Below are positions 43,738 to 52,930 of a stretch of 64,000 nt of DNA, one piece after another (positions within the stretch are counted from its first letter, which is position 1; each line of letters opens with the position of its first letter). A program made the translations under genes and the position numbers. Location: positions 124,001-188,000 of the forward strand of contig NZ_JAQIYM010000008.1 in the NCBI RefSeq assembly GCF_028823535.1, read 5' to 3'. The notes below the pieces were generated by a model. That model was not told where the DNA came from, ran no database searches, and worked only from the letters and a program-made list of their open reading frames with translations. The stretch comes from Pseudomonas serbica. Its GTDB lineage: Bacteria; Pseudomonadota; Gammaproteobacteria; Pseudomonadales; Pseudomonadaceae.

Positions 43738-44688
43738 CTACTGAGCTGACATCTCCATCTCCATCTCCATCTCTGGGCTGAGGGTGCCGAGCCAGGCAAC
43801 CAAGGCCATGATGATCACGGCAACCAAGAGCTCCAGAATCATGCTGCGTCGTAAGGCGTTGATAGCGATTTTGTGAGTACCTGTCTTGATGGATCGTTTG
43901 AGCAGCGGGCTCAGATGAAAGCGATTCACTGCTGCGAATACCAGCATCCCGAAAAACAAGAAGACTTTCAAAGACAGCAGGGCCCCGTAAGTGGAGCTTG
44001 TCAATGTCTCGAATGCTGGCCCGACAACCAGTAAGTAGTTGGCGATTCCGGTGATGGTCAGAGTTGCAACAATGAGCATCCCCGCTGATTCGAAACCAGT
44101 CAACGTTCGAGCCAGTAGATGAACCTGCAGATCACCTGTGAGGTTGTTTGTACGCAACAAAAGCGCGAACGCGGCGATAGCGCCCAGCCAGCTGCCCGCT
44201 CCGAGAAGATGTACGATATCGCTGGTGAAGTGCAGGTAGCGCCGACTGCCTTCATCCATGGCGCCATGTCCTGTCCAGGCCAGCGTCGCCAGGGCGATGG
44301 CCCCGCACAGTGAGACCAGCCAGAGGCTCGTTGAGGGGGCCCGTCGATTGAGGCGCGCGGCGATGATCGCCACCGTCAACGAGGCTATTCGAACCATCCA
44401 GGTCAGCCCGACTTCAGTGTCCATCAGCATCATCTGCAGGATGTGGTGATGCAGCTCCATGACGCTGGACACACCGCTCATCGTCTTGGCCATGTGCAGC
44501 ATAGCCGCCATCGATAGCAGTATGCCGATAACAGCCGTTCCCACCAGCAACGACCCAAAACTCAATACGGCCCCGTCTGTGCGCTCCTTTCCTTTGAGGC
44601 TGTACAGGCCAAACAGTGCCAGTCCGAAGAGCAGCATCAAGTCGATATAGAGCGCAAAGCGGAGGCTAATGTAGATTGAGTCGTCCAT
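43738..44688 (-). CDS. copD: Copper resistance protein CopD
   Basis: A 316-residue inner-membrane protein with about eight membrane segments, of the CopD/PcoD type. Conserved His/Met-rich parts include LVGTAVIG..., AWTGHGAMDEG, and FTSDIVHLLGAGSWLGAIAAFALLL. It works with CopC in copper uptake into the cytoplasm. It starts 3 bp after copC, with translational coupling. The extreme C-terminus is a Met-Glu repeat encoded by four CATCTC units (reverse strand), which is unusual. Confidence 0.88.
   Translation of the reverse strand: MDDSIYISLRFALYIDLMLLFGLALFGLYSLKGKERTDGAVLSFGSLLVGTAVIGILLSMAAMLHMAKTMSGVSSVMELHHHILQMMLMDTEVGLTWMVRIASLTVAIIAARLNRRAPSTSLWLVSLCGAIALATLAWTGHGAMDEGSRRYLHFTSDIVHLLGAGSWLGAIAAFALLLRTNNLTGDLQVHLLARTLTGFESAGMLIVATLTITGIANYLLVVGPAFETLTSSTYGALLSLKVFLFFGMLVFAAVNRFHLSPLLKRSIKTGTHKIAINALRRSMILELLVAVIIMALVAWLGTLSPEMEMEMEMSAQ
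43750..43773. repeat. Hexanucleotide microsatellite (CATCTC)x4 in copD
   Basis: Four perfect tandem copies of CATCTC on the + strand. Read in copD they encode the alternating Glu-Met tail. Changes in copy number would keep the frame and alter tail length. Confidence 0.8.
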
Positions 44689-44691
44689 GGT

Positions 44692-45078
44692 TCATTTGAC
44701 TTTAAAGGTCACGGTGCCTGTGATCGGGTGGGTATCGGAAGAAACTGCCCTCCACTCAACCTTGTAGGTGCCAGGTGTGAGCGGTGCTGTGGGGGTGATG
44801 ACCATCATTTTTGGATCGGCGGCGCCTGCGACACTCGCTTTGACACCCATGGGGGAGTGCGCAGACATACCCGGCATTTCGGTCATGATCAGTTTCGCGC
44901 CGGAAAACTGGGTGGTGAGCTTTTCCGAGAAGTTAAGTTCGATTTTTGCCGGTGCAGTCACCGTGGCTCCCTCGGTCGGGGAAGAGGACAGCAGTTTTGG
45001 ATGTGCTTGGGCGCCAGCACTCAACAACAGACCGGTGCTGAGTGCTGCAACAGTGATGAGGGTTTTCAGAGGTGACAT
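44692..45078 (-). CDS. copC: Periplasmic copper-binding protein CopC
   Basis: A 128-residue protein. The signal peptide ends at AGAQA, so the mature protein begins HPKL with the N-terminal His that binds Cu(II). The Cu(II) site is completed by SSDTHP, and the Met-rich Cu(I) region is MTEMPGMSAHSPM. The fold is a small Greek-key beta barrel. AGGAG lies 6 nt before the ATG. It is third in copABCD. Confidence 0.92.
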   Translation of the reverse strand: MSPLKTLITVAALSTGLLLSAGAQAHPKLLSSSPTEGATVTAPAKIELNFSEKLTTQFSGAKLIMTEMPGMSAHSPMGVKASVAGAADPKMMVITPTAPLTPGTYKVEWRAVSSDTHPITGTVTFKVK

Positions 45079-45132
45079 GCAAAGCTCCTGACGGCTTGAG
45101 CCGTGGATGGGATTTATTGTTTGAATTGCGTT

Positions 45133-45147
45133 GAGATACCGTATCTC
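45133..45147. promoter_or_regulatory. Palindrome in the copB-copC gap
   Basis: GAGATAC-C-GTATCTC, perfect 7-bp arms, in the 75-bp gap between copB and copC. No T-run follows, so it looks more like an operator or RNA-processing hairpin than a terminator. Confidence 0.4.
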
Positions 45148-45153
45148 TCAGGT

Positions 45154-46062
45154 TTAGAACCACATCCGCACACCGGCGACAAAACGCGTATCGCTGCGGT
45201 CTTCTCCCTCTTCAAGGATGTAATCTGCTGTATTGCCGTATGAGCGGTTCCAGGTTACGCCGATATAGGGTGAGAACTCGGGGCGTATTTCATAACGCAG
45301 CCTCAGGCCAACTTCGGTATCTGACAGCCCGGAGCCAGTGGCACGTTGTGGGTCGTTTTTGCCATAGAAATTCATTTCAGCTGTAGGCTGCAGAATCAAG
45401 CGGTTGGTCAGCAAAATGTCGTATTCGCCCTTGAGCCGCAGCGCGGTCTGGCCAGCCTCGCCCAAATAGGCGGTGGCTTGCGTTTCGAAGTTGTAGAGCG
45501 CCATGCCTTGCAACCCAAGTGCCGCCCAGGTCTGGGGGGAGCCAGGTTTGAAGTCTTGTCGCACACCACTGACCACGTCCCACCAAGGGCTGATGGCGTG
45601 TCCCCAGAGCGCCTGAAGCTCAGCGTTTTCGGTTACACCATTGGTTCGCTCGCCCTCGCTGCGTAGCCAGAGACGATCGGTGTCGCCGCCAATCCAACCG
45701 TTGGCTTCCCAACGCAATGCACTGCCCTCGTTGGCGTCTTGCCATTCGAGTTGATCGATCAGGAAAAACGAGTTGATCGAGCGGTCGTGCATCTGATGGC
45801 CGGCATGGCTTTCAAACACCGCTGCACGATCGGCATCGGTGAGCGCTGGGATCGGCGTACGGCTTTGCTGGGGCACGGCGGGTTTCATACCCTGCATCTG
45901 GGAGTGATCCATACCCTGCATTGGGGAATGATCCATATCCTGCATCTGTTTGCCGTCCATACCTTGCATCGGCTCGGTCTGCCCATATGCAAGTGGCATG
46001 ACAACCATACCCAGGATAGCCAGGCCGGTGAGTATTGGTTTAGCGGTTCGTTCGAAGTTCAT
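45154..46062 (-). CDS. copB: Outer-membrane copper resistance protein CopB
   Basis: A 302-residue outer-membrane protein. The signal peptide ends near residue 28. A Met/His repeat region follows, with several MQGMDHS-type units up to about residue 60. The remaining 220 residues form the CopB beta-barrel domain ([39 protein letters not shown]) and end in Phe. GGAG lies before the ATG. It starts 9 bp after copA. Confidence 0.92.
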   Translation of the reverse strand: MNFERTAKPILTGLAILGMVVMPLAYGQTEPMQGMDGKQMQDMDHSPMQGMDHSQMQGMKPAVPQQSRTPIPALTDADRAAVFESHAGHQMHDRSINSFFLIDQLEWQDANEGSALRWEANGWIGGDTDRLWLRSEGERTNGVTENAELQALWGHAISPWWDVVSGVRQDFKPGSPQTWAALGLQGMALYNFETQATAYLGEAGQTALRLKGEYDILLTNRLILQPTAEMNFYGKNDPQRATGSGLSDTEVGLRLRYEIRPEFSPYIGVTWNRSYGNTADYILEEGEDRSDTRFVAGVRMWF

Positions 46063-46071
46063 GTCTGGCTC

Positions 46072-47931
46072 CTACTCTTGCACACGGACTTCGCGGAACA
46101 TGCCCATTTCCATGTGGTACATCAGGTGGCAGTGATACGCCCATCGCCCTAGGGCATCGGCGGTCACGCGGTAGCTGCGTTTGCTGCCTGGCGGCATATC
46201 GATGGTGTGCTTGCGAACCATGAAGTCACCGTTTTCATCCTCCAGGTCACTCCACATGCCATGCAGATGAATGGGGTGCATCATCATGGTGTCGTTCACC
46301 AGCACCACCCGAATGCGCTCTCCATATTTGAGAAGAAGCGGTTGGGCATCCGCGAATTTGACACCGTCAAAAGACCACGAGAACTTTTCCATGTGTCCGG
46401 TCAGGTGCAAGGTGATGGTGCGGCCAGGCTCCCGGCCATCGGGATCTTGGAAGGTGCTCTTGAGGTCTGCATAGGTCAGTACTCGGCGACCGTTGTTTCT
46501 CAGTCCCATGCCAGGATCATTGAGTCTCGGCGTGGGGCTCATCGCCTGCATGTCAATCAGTGGGTTATTCACTTCCGAGGCCGGGTGCGGCTCCATCGAG
46601 CTCATGCCGCTCATGCTGTGCATCGAGTGGCCAGACATGCTTGCTGAGTCTGGCATCTGGCTGTGGTCCATGCTCTGCATAGCTCCACCGTCCATGCCTG
46701 TCATACCCTGCATGTCGCTAGTGGGCGCCATCTGGCTGTGATCCATACCCTCCATACCTTGCATGGAGTCCTGGGTCATGCCTGTCATATCGCCGTGATC
46801 CATGCCAGCCATATCACCCATTCCCATGTCGCTCATCGTGATCAATGGGCGTGGATCCAGGGACGGAACAGGGGCCGAGAGCCCCTCATGTACAGCCAGC
46901 GTGCCTCTCGCGAATCCTGTGCGATCCACCGATTGGGCGAACAAGGTGTAGGCGTTTTCGGTGGGTTCGACGATGACATCGAAGGTTTCGGCCACGGCAA
47001 TGCGGAACTCATCGACGCTCACCGGCTTGACGTACTGCCCGTCTGCTGCGACGACAGTCATCTTCAGTCCAGGAATGCGCACGTCGAAGTAGCTCATCGC
47101 CGAGCCATTGATGAACCTCAGGCGCAGCCGTTCTCCGGGCCTGAAAATGCCTGTCCAGTTACTGTCCGGGGCCTGCCCGTTGAGCAAGTACGTGTAGGTG
47201 GCGCCGCTGACATCGGCAAGATCCGTGGGGTTCATCTTCATTTCAGCCCACATTTTCCGATCCGCGATGGTGGCAGACCAACCGTTCTTGCTGACGTCAT
47301 CGATGAAGTCGCCGACGGTGCGCTTGTGCTGGTTGTAGTAACTGGATTGTTTCTTGAGCTTCTTCATGAGTCGCTCAGGGTCTTCATCCGTCCAGTCGGA
47401 CAACATCACTACGTAGTCGCGGTCATAGCTGAAGGGTTCGGGATCCTTTGCATCAATAACCAAGGGGCCGTACACGCCTACCTGTTCCTGGAACCCGGAA
47501 TGGCTGTGATACCAGTAGGTACCGTTCTGTTTGACCTTGAATGAGTAAACGTACAGGCCGCCCGGTTCGATGCCGTGAAAACTCAGACCCGGTACACCGT
47601 CCATGTTCACCGGCAGAATGATGCCGTGCCAATGGATCGACGTGTCTTCCTTGAGACGGTTCCTGACACGCAGCGTTACGGTATCACCTTCGCGCCAGCG
47701 CAATATCGGGCCAGGAAGGCTGCCATTGATGGTCATGGCGGTGCGAGGTGTGCCCGTGAAGTTCACTCCCATCTCACCAATGGAAAGATCGAAATCGGTG
47801 CCAGCGAGCACATTCGGCTGGCCTTGGCTGGTAATCGCCCACACGGGGCTGCGCCACAGTCCAAAGCCTGCAAGTACTCCGCCTGCCGCTAGGGCTTTCA
47901 CGAAAGTGCGTCTTGATGTTCTGGAATGCAT
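46072..47931 (-). CDS. copA: Periplasmic multicopper oxidase CopA
   Basis: A 619-residue multicopper oxidase. The N-terminal SRRTFVKAL is a twin-arginine signal. Copper ligands are seen in IHWHG, YWYHSHSG, HPIHLHGM and the C-terminal HCHLMYHMEMGM. Between about residues 365 and 450 there is a long Met/His-rich segment (GDMAGMDHGDMTGM, repeated MDHSQM) that binds copper. It oxidises Cu(I) and sequesters copper in the periplasm. It is first in copABCD. A cop-box-like repeat lies 134 bp upstream. Confidence 0.93.
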   Translation of the reverse strand: MHSRTSRRTFVKALAAGGVLAGFGLWRSPVWAITSQGQPNVLAGTDFDLSIGEMGVNFTGTPRTAMTINGSLPGPILRWREGDTVTLRVRNRLKEDTSIHWHGIILPVNMDGVPGLSFHGIEPGGLYVYSFKVKQNGTYWYHSHSGFQEQVGVYGPLVIDAKDPEPFSYDRDYVVMLSDWTDEDPERLMKKLKKQSSYYNQHKRTVGDFIDDVSKNGWSATIADRKMWAEMKMNPTDLADVSGATYTYLLNGQAPDSNWTGIFRPGERLRLRFINGSAMSYFDVRIPGLKMTVVAADGQYVKPVSVDEFRIAVAETFDVIVEPTENAYTLFAQSVDRTGFARGTLAVHEGLSAPVPSLDPRPLITMSDMGMGDMAGMDHGDMTGMTQDSMQGMEGMDHSQMAPTSDMQGMTGMDGGAMQSMDHSQMPDSASMSGHSMHSMSGMSSMEPHPASEVNNPLIDMQAMSPTPRLNDPGMGLRNNGRRVLTYADLKSTFQDPDGREPGRTITLHLTGHMEKFSWSFDGVKFADAQPLLLKYGERIRVVLVNDTMMMHPIHLHGMWSDLEDENGDFMVRKHTIDMPPGSKRSYRVTADALGRWAYHCHLMYHMEMGMFREVRVQE

Positions 47932-48064
47932 GGAGGGGTATCCAAATAGTCAGAATCCAGGCAGATACGTATCCGCTGCCACAGTGCGGCCAGGATTCGC
48001 TTCAGGAATTCGGTGCCAGCCGCTATATAGTGGGGAAGATGCCACATGGGCGGGACGCGGGTGA

Positions 48065-48078
48065 TTACATTTCCGTAA
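48065..48078. promoter_or_regulatory. Cop box upstream of copA
   Basis: Inverted repeat TTAC-ATTTCC-GTAA, which includes the stop codon of the CopZ-like gene. It lies 134 bp upstream of the copA start. Its likely binder is a CopR-type response regulator, whose local gene is dead. Confidence 0.5.
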
Positions 48079-48364
48079 GGTCGGCATAGGTAGCCCGGCA
48101 GCAGCAACCGCCGCCTTTCTCGCCACACCCGGAGGTTTTTCTCTCATTCTGGACGTCAGCCGCCGAAGCCTGTGCGCGATAGCCGGCGTCCTGCAGGGCT
48201 GCAAGCAGCACATTGCAGTCTGATTCACCGCTGACCTTCACCCGACCGGATTGCAAATCGACAGCCACTTCACTGACTCCATTGAGCGCGCGCAACGCTT
48301 GGGTTACACGTTTGACGCAAGAGCCGCAGCTCATGCCCTGGACTTGCAGTTCAACTGTTTTCAT
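48065..48364 (-). CDS. copZ: CopZ-like copper chaperone with Cys-rich tail
   Basis: A 99-residue protein. Residues 1-68 are a heavy-metal-associated (HMA) domain with the metal motif GMSCGSCV. The last 25 residues add a second Cys cluster (SGCGEKGGGCCCR), which ordinary CopZ proteins lack. GAGG lies 8 nt before the ATG at 48364. A CueR-type operator precedes it. It follows a P-type ATPase that has no HMA domain of its own, so it may deliver Cu(I) to that pump. Confidence 0.82.
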   Translation of the reverse strand: MKTVELQVQGMSCGSCVKRVTQALRALNGVSEVAVDLQSGRVKVSGESDCNVLLAALQDAGYRAQASAADVQNERKTSGCGEKGGGCCCRATYADLTEM

Positions 48365-48438
48365 TGATGATTCCTCACAAATAAATAGTCGTGGAAAGAC
48401 TGATTTAGACGGTTTTCTGTGTCCTTGGCTTATCCTCA

Positions 48439-48459
48439 ACCTTGCCACGGCAGCAAGGT
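48439..48459 (-). promoter_or_regulatory. CueR-type operator/promoter for copZ
   Basis: Inverted repeat ACCTTGC-N7-GCAAGGT. On the minus strand TTGACC is followed after 19 bp by GAGGAT, the long spacing used by MerR-family activators. It lies between the ATPase stop and the copZ start. No cueR gene is in the window. Confidence 0.75.
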
Positions 48460-48476
48460 CAAGCAGTCTCTACGGC

Positions 48477-50837
48477 TCAAACAATCGAAATGCGGCGCAG
48501 GCGCAAAGCGTTGAATACCACCGACGCCGAACTCACGCTCATGGCCAGTGCGGCAATCAGTGGTGAAAGAAGGTGACCGGTGAGCGGGTAGAGCAAACCG
48601 GCGGCGAGCGGGATGCCCATGGCGTTGTAAAGAAAGGCGAAGGTCAGGTTTTGGTGCATGTTTCTCACCGTTGCTACTGACAGGCTGCGAGCACGCAGGA
48701 TACCGAGCAGATCACCCTTGACCAGTGTGACCTGAGCGCTGTTCATCGCCACGTCGGTGCCCGTGCCCATAGCGATACCCACGTCAGCACGAGCCAGGGC
48801 AGGGGCATCATTGATACCGTCGCCGGCCATCGCCACGTGGTGTCCGGCCTGTTGCAGAGACGCGACCAAGCGTTCTTTGTCTTGCGGTTTGACCTCGCCA
48901 TGTACTTCTTCAATACCTAACTGGCCAGCTACCGAGCGCGCAGTGGTAAGACCATCACCCGTAGACATGATGACCTTGACGCCATCCGCCTGTAGACGCT
49001 CGACTGCCAGCTTCGAACTGGGTTTGATGGGGTCGGCTACAGCTAGCAAACCCGCCAGTGCGCCATTGACGGCCAAGTACATGATGCTCGTGCCATCACT
49101 GCGTAACTTCTCGGCTTGAGCTTGCAAGCTATCGGTGACGACTCCGGCCTCTTGCATCAGCGCGGTATTGCCCAACTTCAGGTGGCGACCCTCAACCTGA
49201 CCGCTTACACCAATACCGGAGACCGATTCGAAGGTTTCAGGTGGGCTCAGTGTCAGGCCAGCGGTGCGTGCCTGTTCGGTAATAGCGTGGGCCAACGGGT
49301 GCTCGCTGCCCTGATCGAGACTTGCGGCCAGGCGCAGCACTTCATCCTGAGTAAATCCAGGTACAGCCTCGACGCTATGGAACGCTGGCCGCCCTTCAGT
49401 GAGGGTGCCAGTCTTGTCGACGATCAAGGTGTCTATCTTGCGCAGGTTTTCGATGGCAGCGGCATCGCGAAACAAAATGCCGCTGCCAGCAGCCTTGCCG
49501 GTGGCGACCATGACCGACATCGGTGTTGCCAGGCCAAGGGCGCAGGGGCAAGCGATGATCATTACCGCGACAGCGTTGATCAGTCCGAACACCCAGCTTG
49601 GCTCGGGCCCCCACAACCCCCAGCCGATTAGAGTCAGCGCGGCGATAGTAATCACCACAATCACGAAGTAACCGGCAATCACATCTGCCAGGCGTTGCAT
49701 CGGCGCTTTTGAGCGTTGTGCCTGTACAACCATCTGTACAATTTGCGCGAGCAGGGTGGCTGACCCTATCTTCTGCGCCTGCATCACCAGGCTGCCGTGG
49801 GTGTTGAGGGTCGCGCCGATCAATGCATCACCAGGCCTCTTCATGATCGGTATGGGCTCACCGGTGAGCATCGACTCGTCCACTGCACTTTCGCCTTTGA
49901 GTACCTGGCCATCGACAGGCACTTTTTCACCGGGTCGCACACGTAACGTGTCGCCGCTGTGTACGTGTGTCAGTGGGATGTCTTCTTCCGTGCCGTTGGC
50001 ATTGATTCGTCGGGCAGTTTTGGGTGCCAGGCCGAGTAGCGACTTGATTGCAGCAGAAGTCTGCGAGCGAGCTTTGAGTTCGAGCATTTGGCCGAGCAGG
50101 GTCAGTGAAATGATCACCGCCGCCGCCTCAAAGTACACGCCGATGCGGCCATCCATCATGAAATTGCTGGGGAATGCGCCGGGGGCCAGGGTGGCCACAA
50201 CACTGTAAGAAAAGGCCGCTGCAGTACCGAGTCCGATCAGTGTCCACATGTTCGGACTGCGTTGAATCACCGAACGTACGCCACGCACATAAAACGACCA
50301 GCCAGCCCAAAGCACTACGGGTGTTGCCAGTCCTAACTCGACCCAGTTTTGCGTAGTGCCGTGGAACAGCATCAGGCCATGGCCGCCCATGGCCAGCACG
50401 GTGACGATCACGGTCAGTGGTAATGTCCACCAGAAGCGCCGGGTGAAGTCCTTGAGTTCGGGGTTCTCTTCTTCCTCTAGCTCGGGAAGCACCGGCTCCA
50501 GGGTCATACCGCACTTGGGGCAAGTACCGGGGCCAATCTGGCGGATTTCCGGGTGCATGGGGCAGGTGTATTCAGTGGCAGTCGTTAACGGTTCTGCAGG
50601 TGCCTGATGGACTTGTTCAGTTTCAGTCGGAGATATTCGATAGCGCTCGGGCTCTGCACTGAAGGTCGTTTGGCATTTCTGGCTGCAGAACCGGTAGGTT
50701 CGCCCCTCAAATTGCGTGCTGAACTGGCTATCGTTACTGACGGCCATACCACAGACCGGGTCATGGGTACCGCCGATGGCTTGGGGCTCAAGTCGCCGTA
50801 TCGGGTTGTGCTCCTGGTGACGCTCGGGGCTGTGCAT
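48477..50837 (-). CDS. Cu(I)/Ag(I) P1B-type ATPase with YHS and HMBD N-terminus
   Basis: A 786-residue heavy-metal pump. The N-terminus has a YHS domain ([14 protein letters not shown]) and then a heavy-metal-binding domain ([22 protein letters not shown]) instead of HMA repeats. The core is intact: CPC motif in [13 protein letters not shown], phosphorylation site [25 protein letters not shown]. This arrangement is seen in SilP/CopF-type Cu+/Ag+ exporters. GGAGG lies before the ATG. A DUF2933 gene stops 3 bp upstream. Confidence 0.92.
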   Translation of the reverse strand: MHSPERHQEHNPIRRLEPQAIGGTHDPVCGMAVSNDSQFSTQFEGRTYRFCSQKCQTTFSAEPERYRISPTETEQVHQAPAEPLTTATEYTCPMHPEIRQIGPGTCPKCGMTLEPVLPELEEEENPELKDFTRRFWWTLPLTVIVTVLAMGGHGLMLFHGTTQNWVELGLATPVVLWAGWSFYVRGVRSVIQRSPNMWTLIGLGTAAAFSYSVVATLAPGAFPSNFMMDGRIGVYFEAAAVIISLTLLGQMLELKARSQTSAAIKSLLGLAPKTARRINANGTEEDIPLTHVHSGDTLRVRPGEKVPVDGQVLKGESAVDESMLTGEPIPIMKRPGDALIGATLNTHGSLVMQAQKIGSATLLAQIVQMVVQAQRSKAPMQRLADVIAGYFVIVVITIAALTLIGWGLWGPEPSWVFGLINAVAVMIIACPCALGLATPMSVMVATGKAAGSGILFRDAAAIENLRKIDTLIVDKTGTLTEGRPAFHSVEAVPGFTQDEVLRLAASLDQGSEHPLAHAITEQARTAGLTLSPPETFESVSGIGVSGQVEGRHLKLGNTALMQEAGVVTDSLQAQAEKLRSDGTSIMYLAVNGALAGLLAVADPIKPSSKLAVERLQADGVKVIMSTGDGLTTARSVAGQLGIEEVHGEVKPQDKERLVASLQQAGHHVAMAGDGINDAPALARADVGIAMGTGTDVAMNSAQVTLVKGDLLGILRARSLSVATVRNMHQNLTFAFLYNAMGIPLAAGLLYPLTGHLLSPLIAALAMSVSSASVVFNALRLRRISIV

Positions 50838-50840
50838 GCG

Positions 50841-51092
50841 CTACCTCCTGTCCGCATCCTTATTTGAATCTGAGGTTTCTCCGTGATGACTGTGACCACC
50901 GTGGTGGTGCCCGAAAATATGCATCAGCGGACACAACAGCAAAATCAAATACGGCAGGAGGCCCAGCATATGGCCGTAATGTTCTCTGGCCAGATAGAAC
51001 AGTGCGATCACCAGTAGCATGCCCAACACTATGCCGGTTTTGCTCCGCCATAATGGTGGAGAGGTGTTAGCTGGATGTGATAAATGCATCAT
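50841..51092 (-). CDS. DUF2933-type small membrane protein
   Basis: An 83-residue protein with one or two membrane segments (IVLGMLLVIALFYLA and LGLLPYLILLLCPLMHIF) and a His-rich tail (HHHGGHSHHGE). It matches the DUF2933 family, common beside heavy-metal pumps. The start at 51092 follows AGGAG; the in-frame ATG at 51119 does not. It is probably cotranscribed with the ATPase. Confidence 0.78.
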   Translation of the reverse strand: MMHLSHPANTSPPLWRSKTGIVLGMLLVIALFYLAREHYGHMLGLLPYLILLLCPLMHIFGHHHGGHSHHGETSDSNKDADRR

Positions 51093-51263
51093 GGTTCTGT
51101 ACTCCTGTGGGAGTGCCATCTAGTAATACGTCATCCAGGTTCAATGTTCGGCGGTGTCATCCTGGTCATGCTGGCCAAGAGGAAACCGCCGTTACATTTA
51201 CAACGCTATTGCCTGGATCACTTGCCCATCACCAGTGCCGCGAGCATTGGTGAGCAGCAACCG

Positions 51264-51689
51264 TCACTTCTTCACTGGCATGTCGATCATCGATGACTGC
51301 TGATCCATCATTTTCATCATCATGCCCATCATTCCTTTGCCCATGCCGTCCTTGGAGCCAGACATCCCCATGTTGGAGCCCATGCCCATACAGCCCGCAG
51401 CATCATGCTGCTTACTCATCATGGCCATGCTTTCCTTCATCGTTTTCATGCCCTCCTGCAGGGCAGCTTGCCGTTCGTCTGGTGTTTTCGCTGCAGCGGC
51501 TTTGTCATGGGCAGCTTGCATTTTCTGCATTTGCTCGCTCATCGCATTGTTCATTGCCGACTCGGACGGTGCACTGGCGGTCGTTGTGCTGGCAGGTGCA
51601 TCGGCAGGGTGATGCTCATCCTCGGCATTCGCCATGGAGAGGCTGCTGGCCATAATTGCGGCAAGAACTAATTTCATTTGTGTTTGCAT
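51264..51689 (-). CDS. Periplasmic Met-rich protein of the copper island
   Basis: A 141-residue protein with a signal peptide ending at SMANA (about residue 22). A helical middle (MSEQMQKMQAAHDKAAAAKTP) leads to a C-terminal Met-rich region (CMGMGSNMGMSG, GMMGMMMKMMD) suited to Cu(I) binding. No named family was recognised. GGAG lies before the ATG. Location next to the P1B-ATPase supports a copper role. Confidence 0.7.
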   Translation of the reverse strand: MQTQMKLVLAAIMASSLSMANAEDEHHPADAPASTTTASAPSESAMNNAMSEQMQKMQAAHDKAAAAKTPDERQAALQEGMKTMKESMAMMSKQHDAAGCMGMGSNMGMSGSKDGMGKGMMGMMMKMMDQQSSMIDMPVKK

Positions 51690-51754
51690 GGTGAACTCCA
51701 GGTACTCGGGAAAAAGTAGGAATTACTAAGCCGCGCCAAATCGACGCAATGGCG

Positions 51755-51781
51755 CAGAACGGCCACGGCAAGGCCGTTCTG
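51755..51781. terminator. Hairpin after the small membrane protein gene
   Basis: CAGAACGGCC-ACGGCAA-GGCCGTTCTG, perfect 10-bp arms, directly after the stop of the gene ending at 51790 (minus strand). No T-run. Confidence 0.5.
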
Positions 51782-51789
51782 GAGGCGGA

Positions 51790-52185
51790 TTAATCGTTGA
51801 AGCGGACGAATATCAGGCGGGCTGGAGGCCCCGATGGTGCGGGGCGCCTCAGTGCAAGTGCAGGAAAGGCGATGGGTGGAGTGAGGGTAAGCAGCAGAAT
51901 CGCGGGTAACAGCAAAGCAAGCGCCAAACTGGCGAGGTCTACTGTCGGGAGCTTCGATGCGGGACTGATCGCCTTCACTGCATCTTCACAATGCTTAAGG
52001 CAGCCACTGGCGTGCAGGGCATGGTCATCTAATTGTTGCAGTGTGGAGAGCGTCGCGTGCGTTGCAGCCAGATTGTGCTCCGGCTGCACCAAGCAGCCGT
52101 GAAATGCCGTCACGATCACAGCCAACACCCACACCCCGAGGGTGAGTCGCATTAGATTGCGATAGTGATGACGGAACCAGTACAT
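51790..52185 (-). CDS. Small membrane protein of the copper island
   Basis: A 131-residue protein of unknown family. One membrane segment (LTLGVWVLAVIVTAFHG) lies near the N-terminus and a second (LASLALALLLPAILLLTL) near residue 95. Two Cys lie in the middle (GCLKHCED). GGAG lies 6 nt before the ATG at 52185. It is the outermost gene of the copper island on this strand. Confidence 0.6.
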   Translation of the reverse strand: MYWFRHHYRNLMRLTLGVWVLAVIVTAFHGCLVQPEHNLAATHATLSTLQQLDDHALHASGCLKHCEDAVKAISPASKLPTVDLASLALALLLPAILLLTLTPPIAFPALALRRPAPSGPPARLIFVRFND

Positions 52186-52930
52186 GACGTGCTCCAGAGG
52201 CTTGTTAGTCCCCAATTCTTCCAGTTTAGACTTCCAGGCAGCCGATGATTTGACTTTGATCAAAGAAGTGGGCTTATCATCATGGCGAGCTAAAAGGACT
52301 TTGCCATCCCTAGCGCTTCAACACCGGTTCCGCTTCCCGCATTTGGGTGCGAACTACGTCGAGACTCGAAAGTGTTGCTCATCATTTTCTCCGCAAAGCC
52401 TCAATCTTTACGGAGCATTCTCCATGCCAAAAAACTTCGCTTGAGGAGCTTCGATCTTGGCCAAGAATGCACAGGCGCTGCTGAAGGCGACTCAAAAGGA
52501 GGTCGTAAAGCTACGACAAGAACGAAAGCAACGACACGAGGCGAAGACAAAAATGGACGCCAAGCAGGTTTGCCATCCAGTTTTCGTAGGGCTTCGATGG
52601 GTTCGGCAGGAATTTCAAGCTCATTGTAGGAGCGCACCAATCAGCGCTGGGAGAACTAAAGAATCCCCATAACGGCGCAGGTCCCGAGCCCGCAGACTCA
52701 ATAGTGACGACCCTGGGTTCTGTATCGAGCGGTATCCCTATACATAAATGGCGCATAGGGTGTATTGGCGGCCTGACACCTATTGAAGTCAGGACTCCCA
52801 TCGTCTTCTATGGCAAACGGTGAGCGATAAATCATGGGTCAAACAGTCAATAATGTGGAAGAGAACAGCTTAGCGAGAAGTATTGAAAGCCGGGCGCGGC
52901 TCCGCGACTGTCGAGCCTCGGCTGGCTCAC
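52186..52930. other. Gene-poor stretch beyond the copper island
   Basis: About 745 bp without a firmly supported gene. The only candidate is a frame from TTG at 52457 to 52672, preceded by GAGGAG at 8 nt, whose product begins AKNAQALLKATQKEVVKLRQ and is very basic. A second short frame begins at ATG 52832. Neither matches a known family, and the region may be degraded DNA. Confidence 0.4.
52457..52672 (+). CDS. Possible small basic protein
   Basis: A 71-residue frame starting with TTG, 8 nt after a GAGGAG. The first 37 residues form a Lys/Arg/Gln-rich helix (KATQKEVVKLRQERKQ). The rest has no obvious structure and may be read-through into unrelated DNA. No family recognised. Confidence 0.3.
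   Translation: MAKNAQALLKATQKEVVKLRQERKQRHEAKTKMDAKQVCHPVFVGLRWVRQEFQAHCRSAPISAGRTKESP

Noticed and set aside
51191..51204. A third cop box upstream of the DUF2933/ATPase unit
   Set aside because: Only the AAATGTAA half (read in reverse) matches the box at 48065. The second half is not recognisable.
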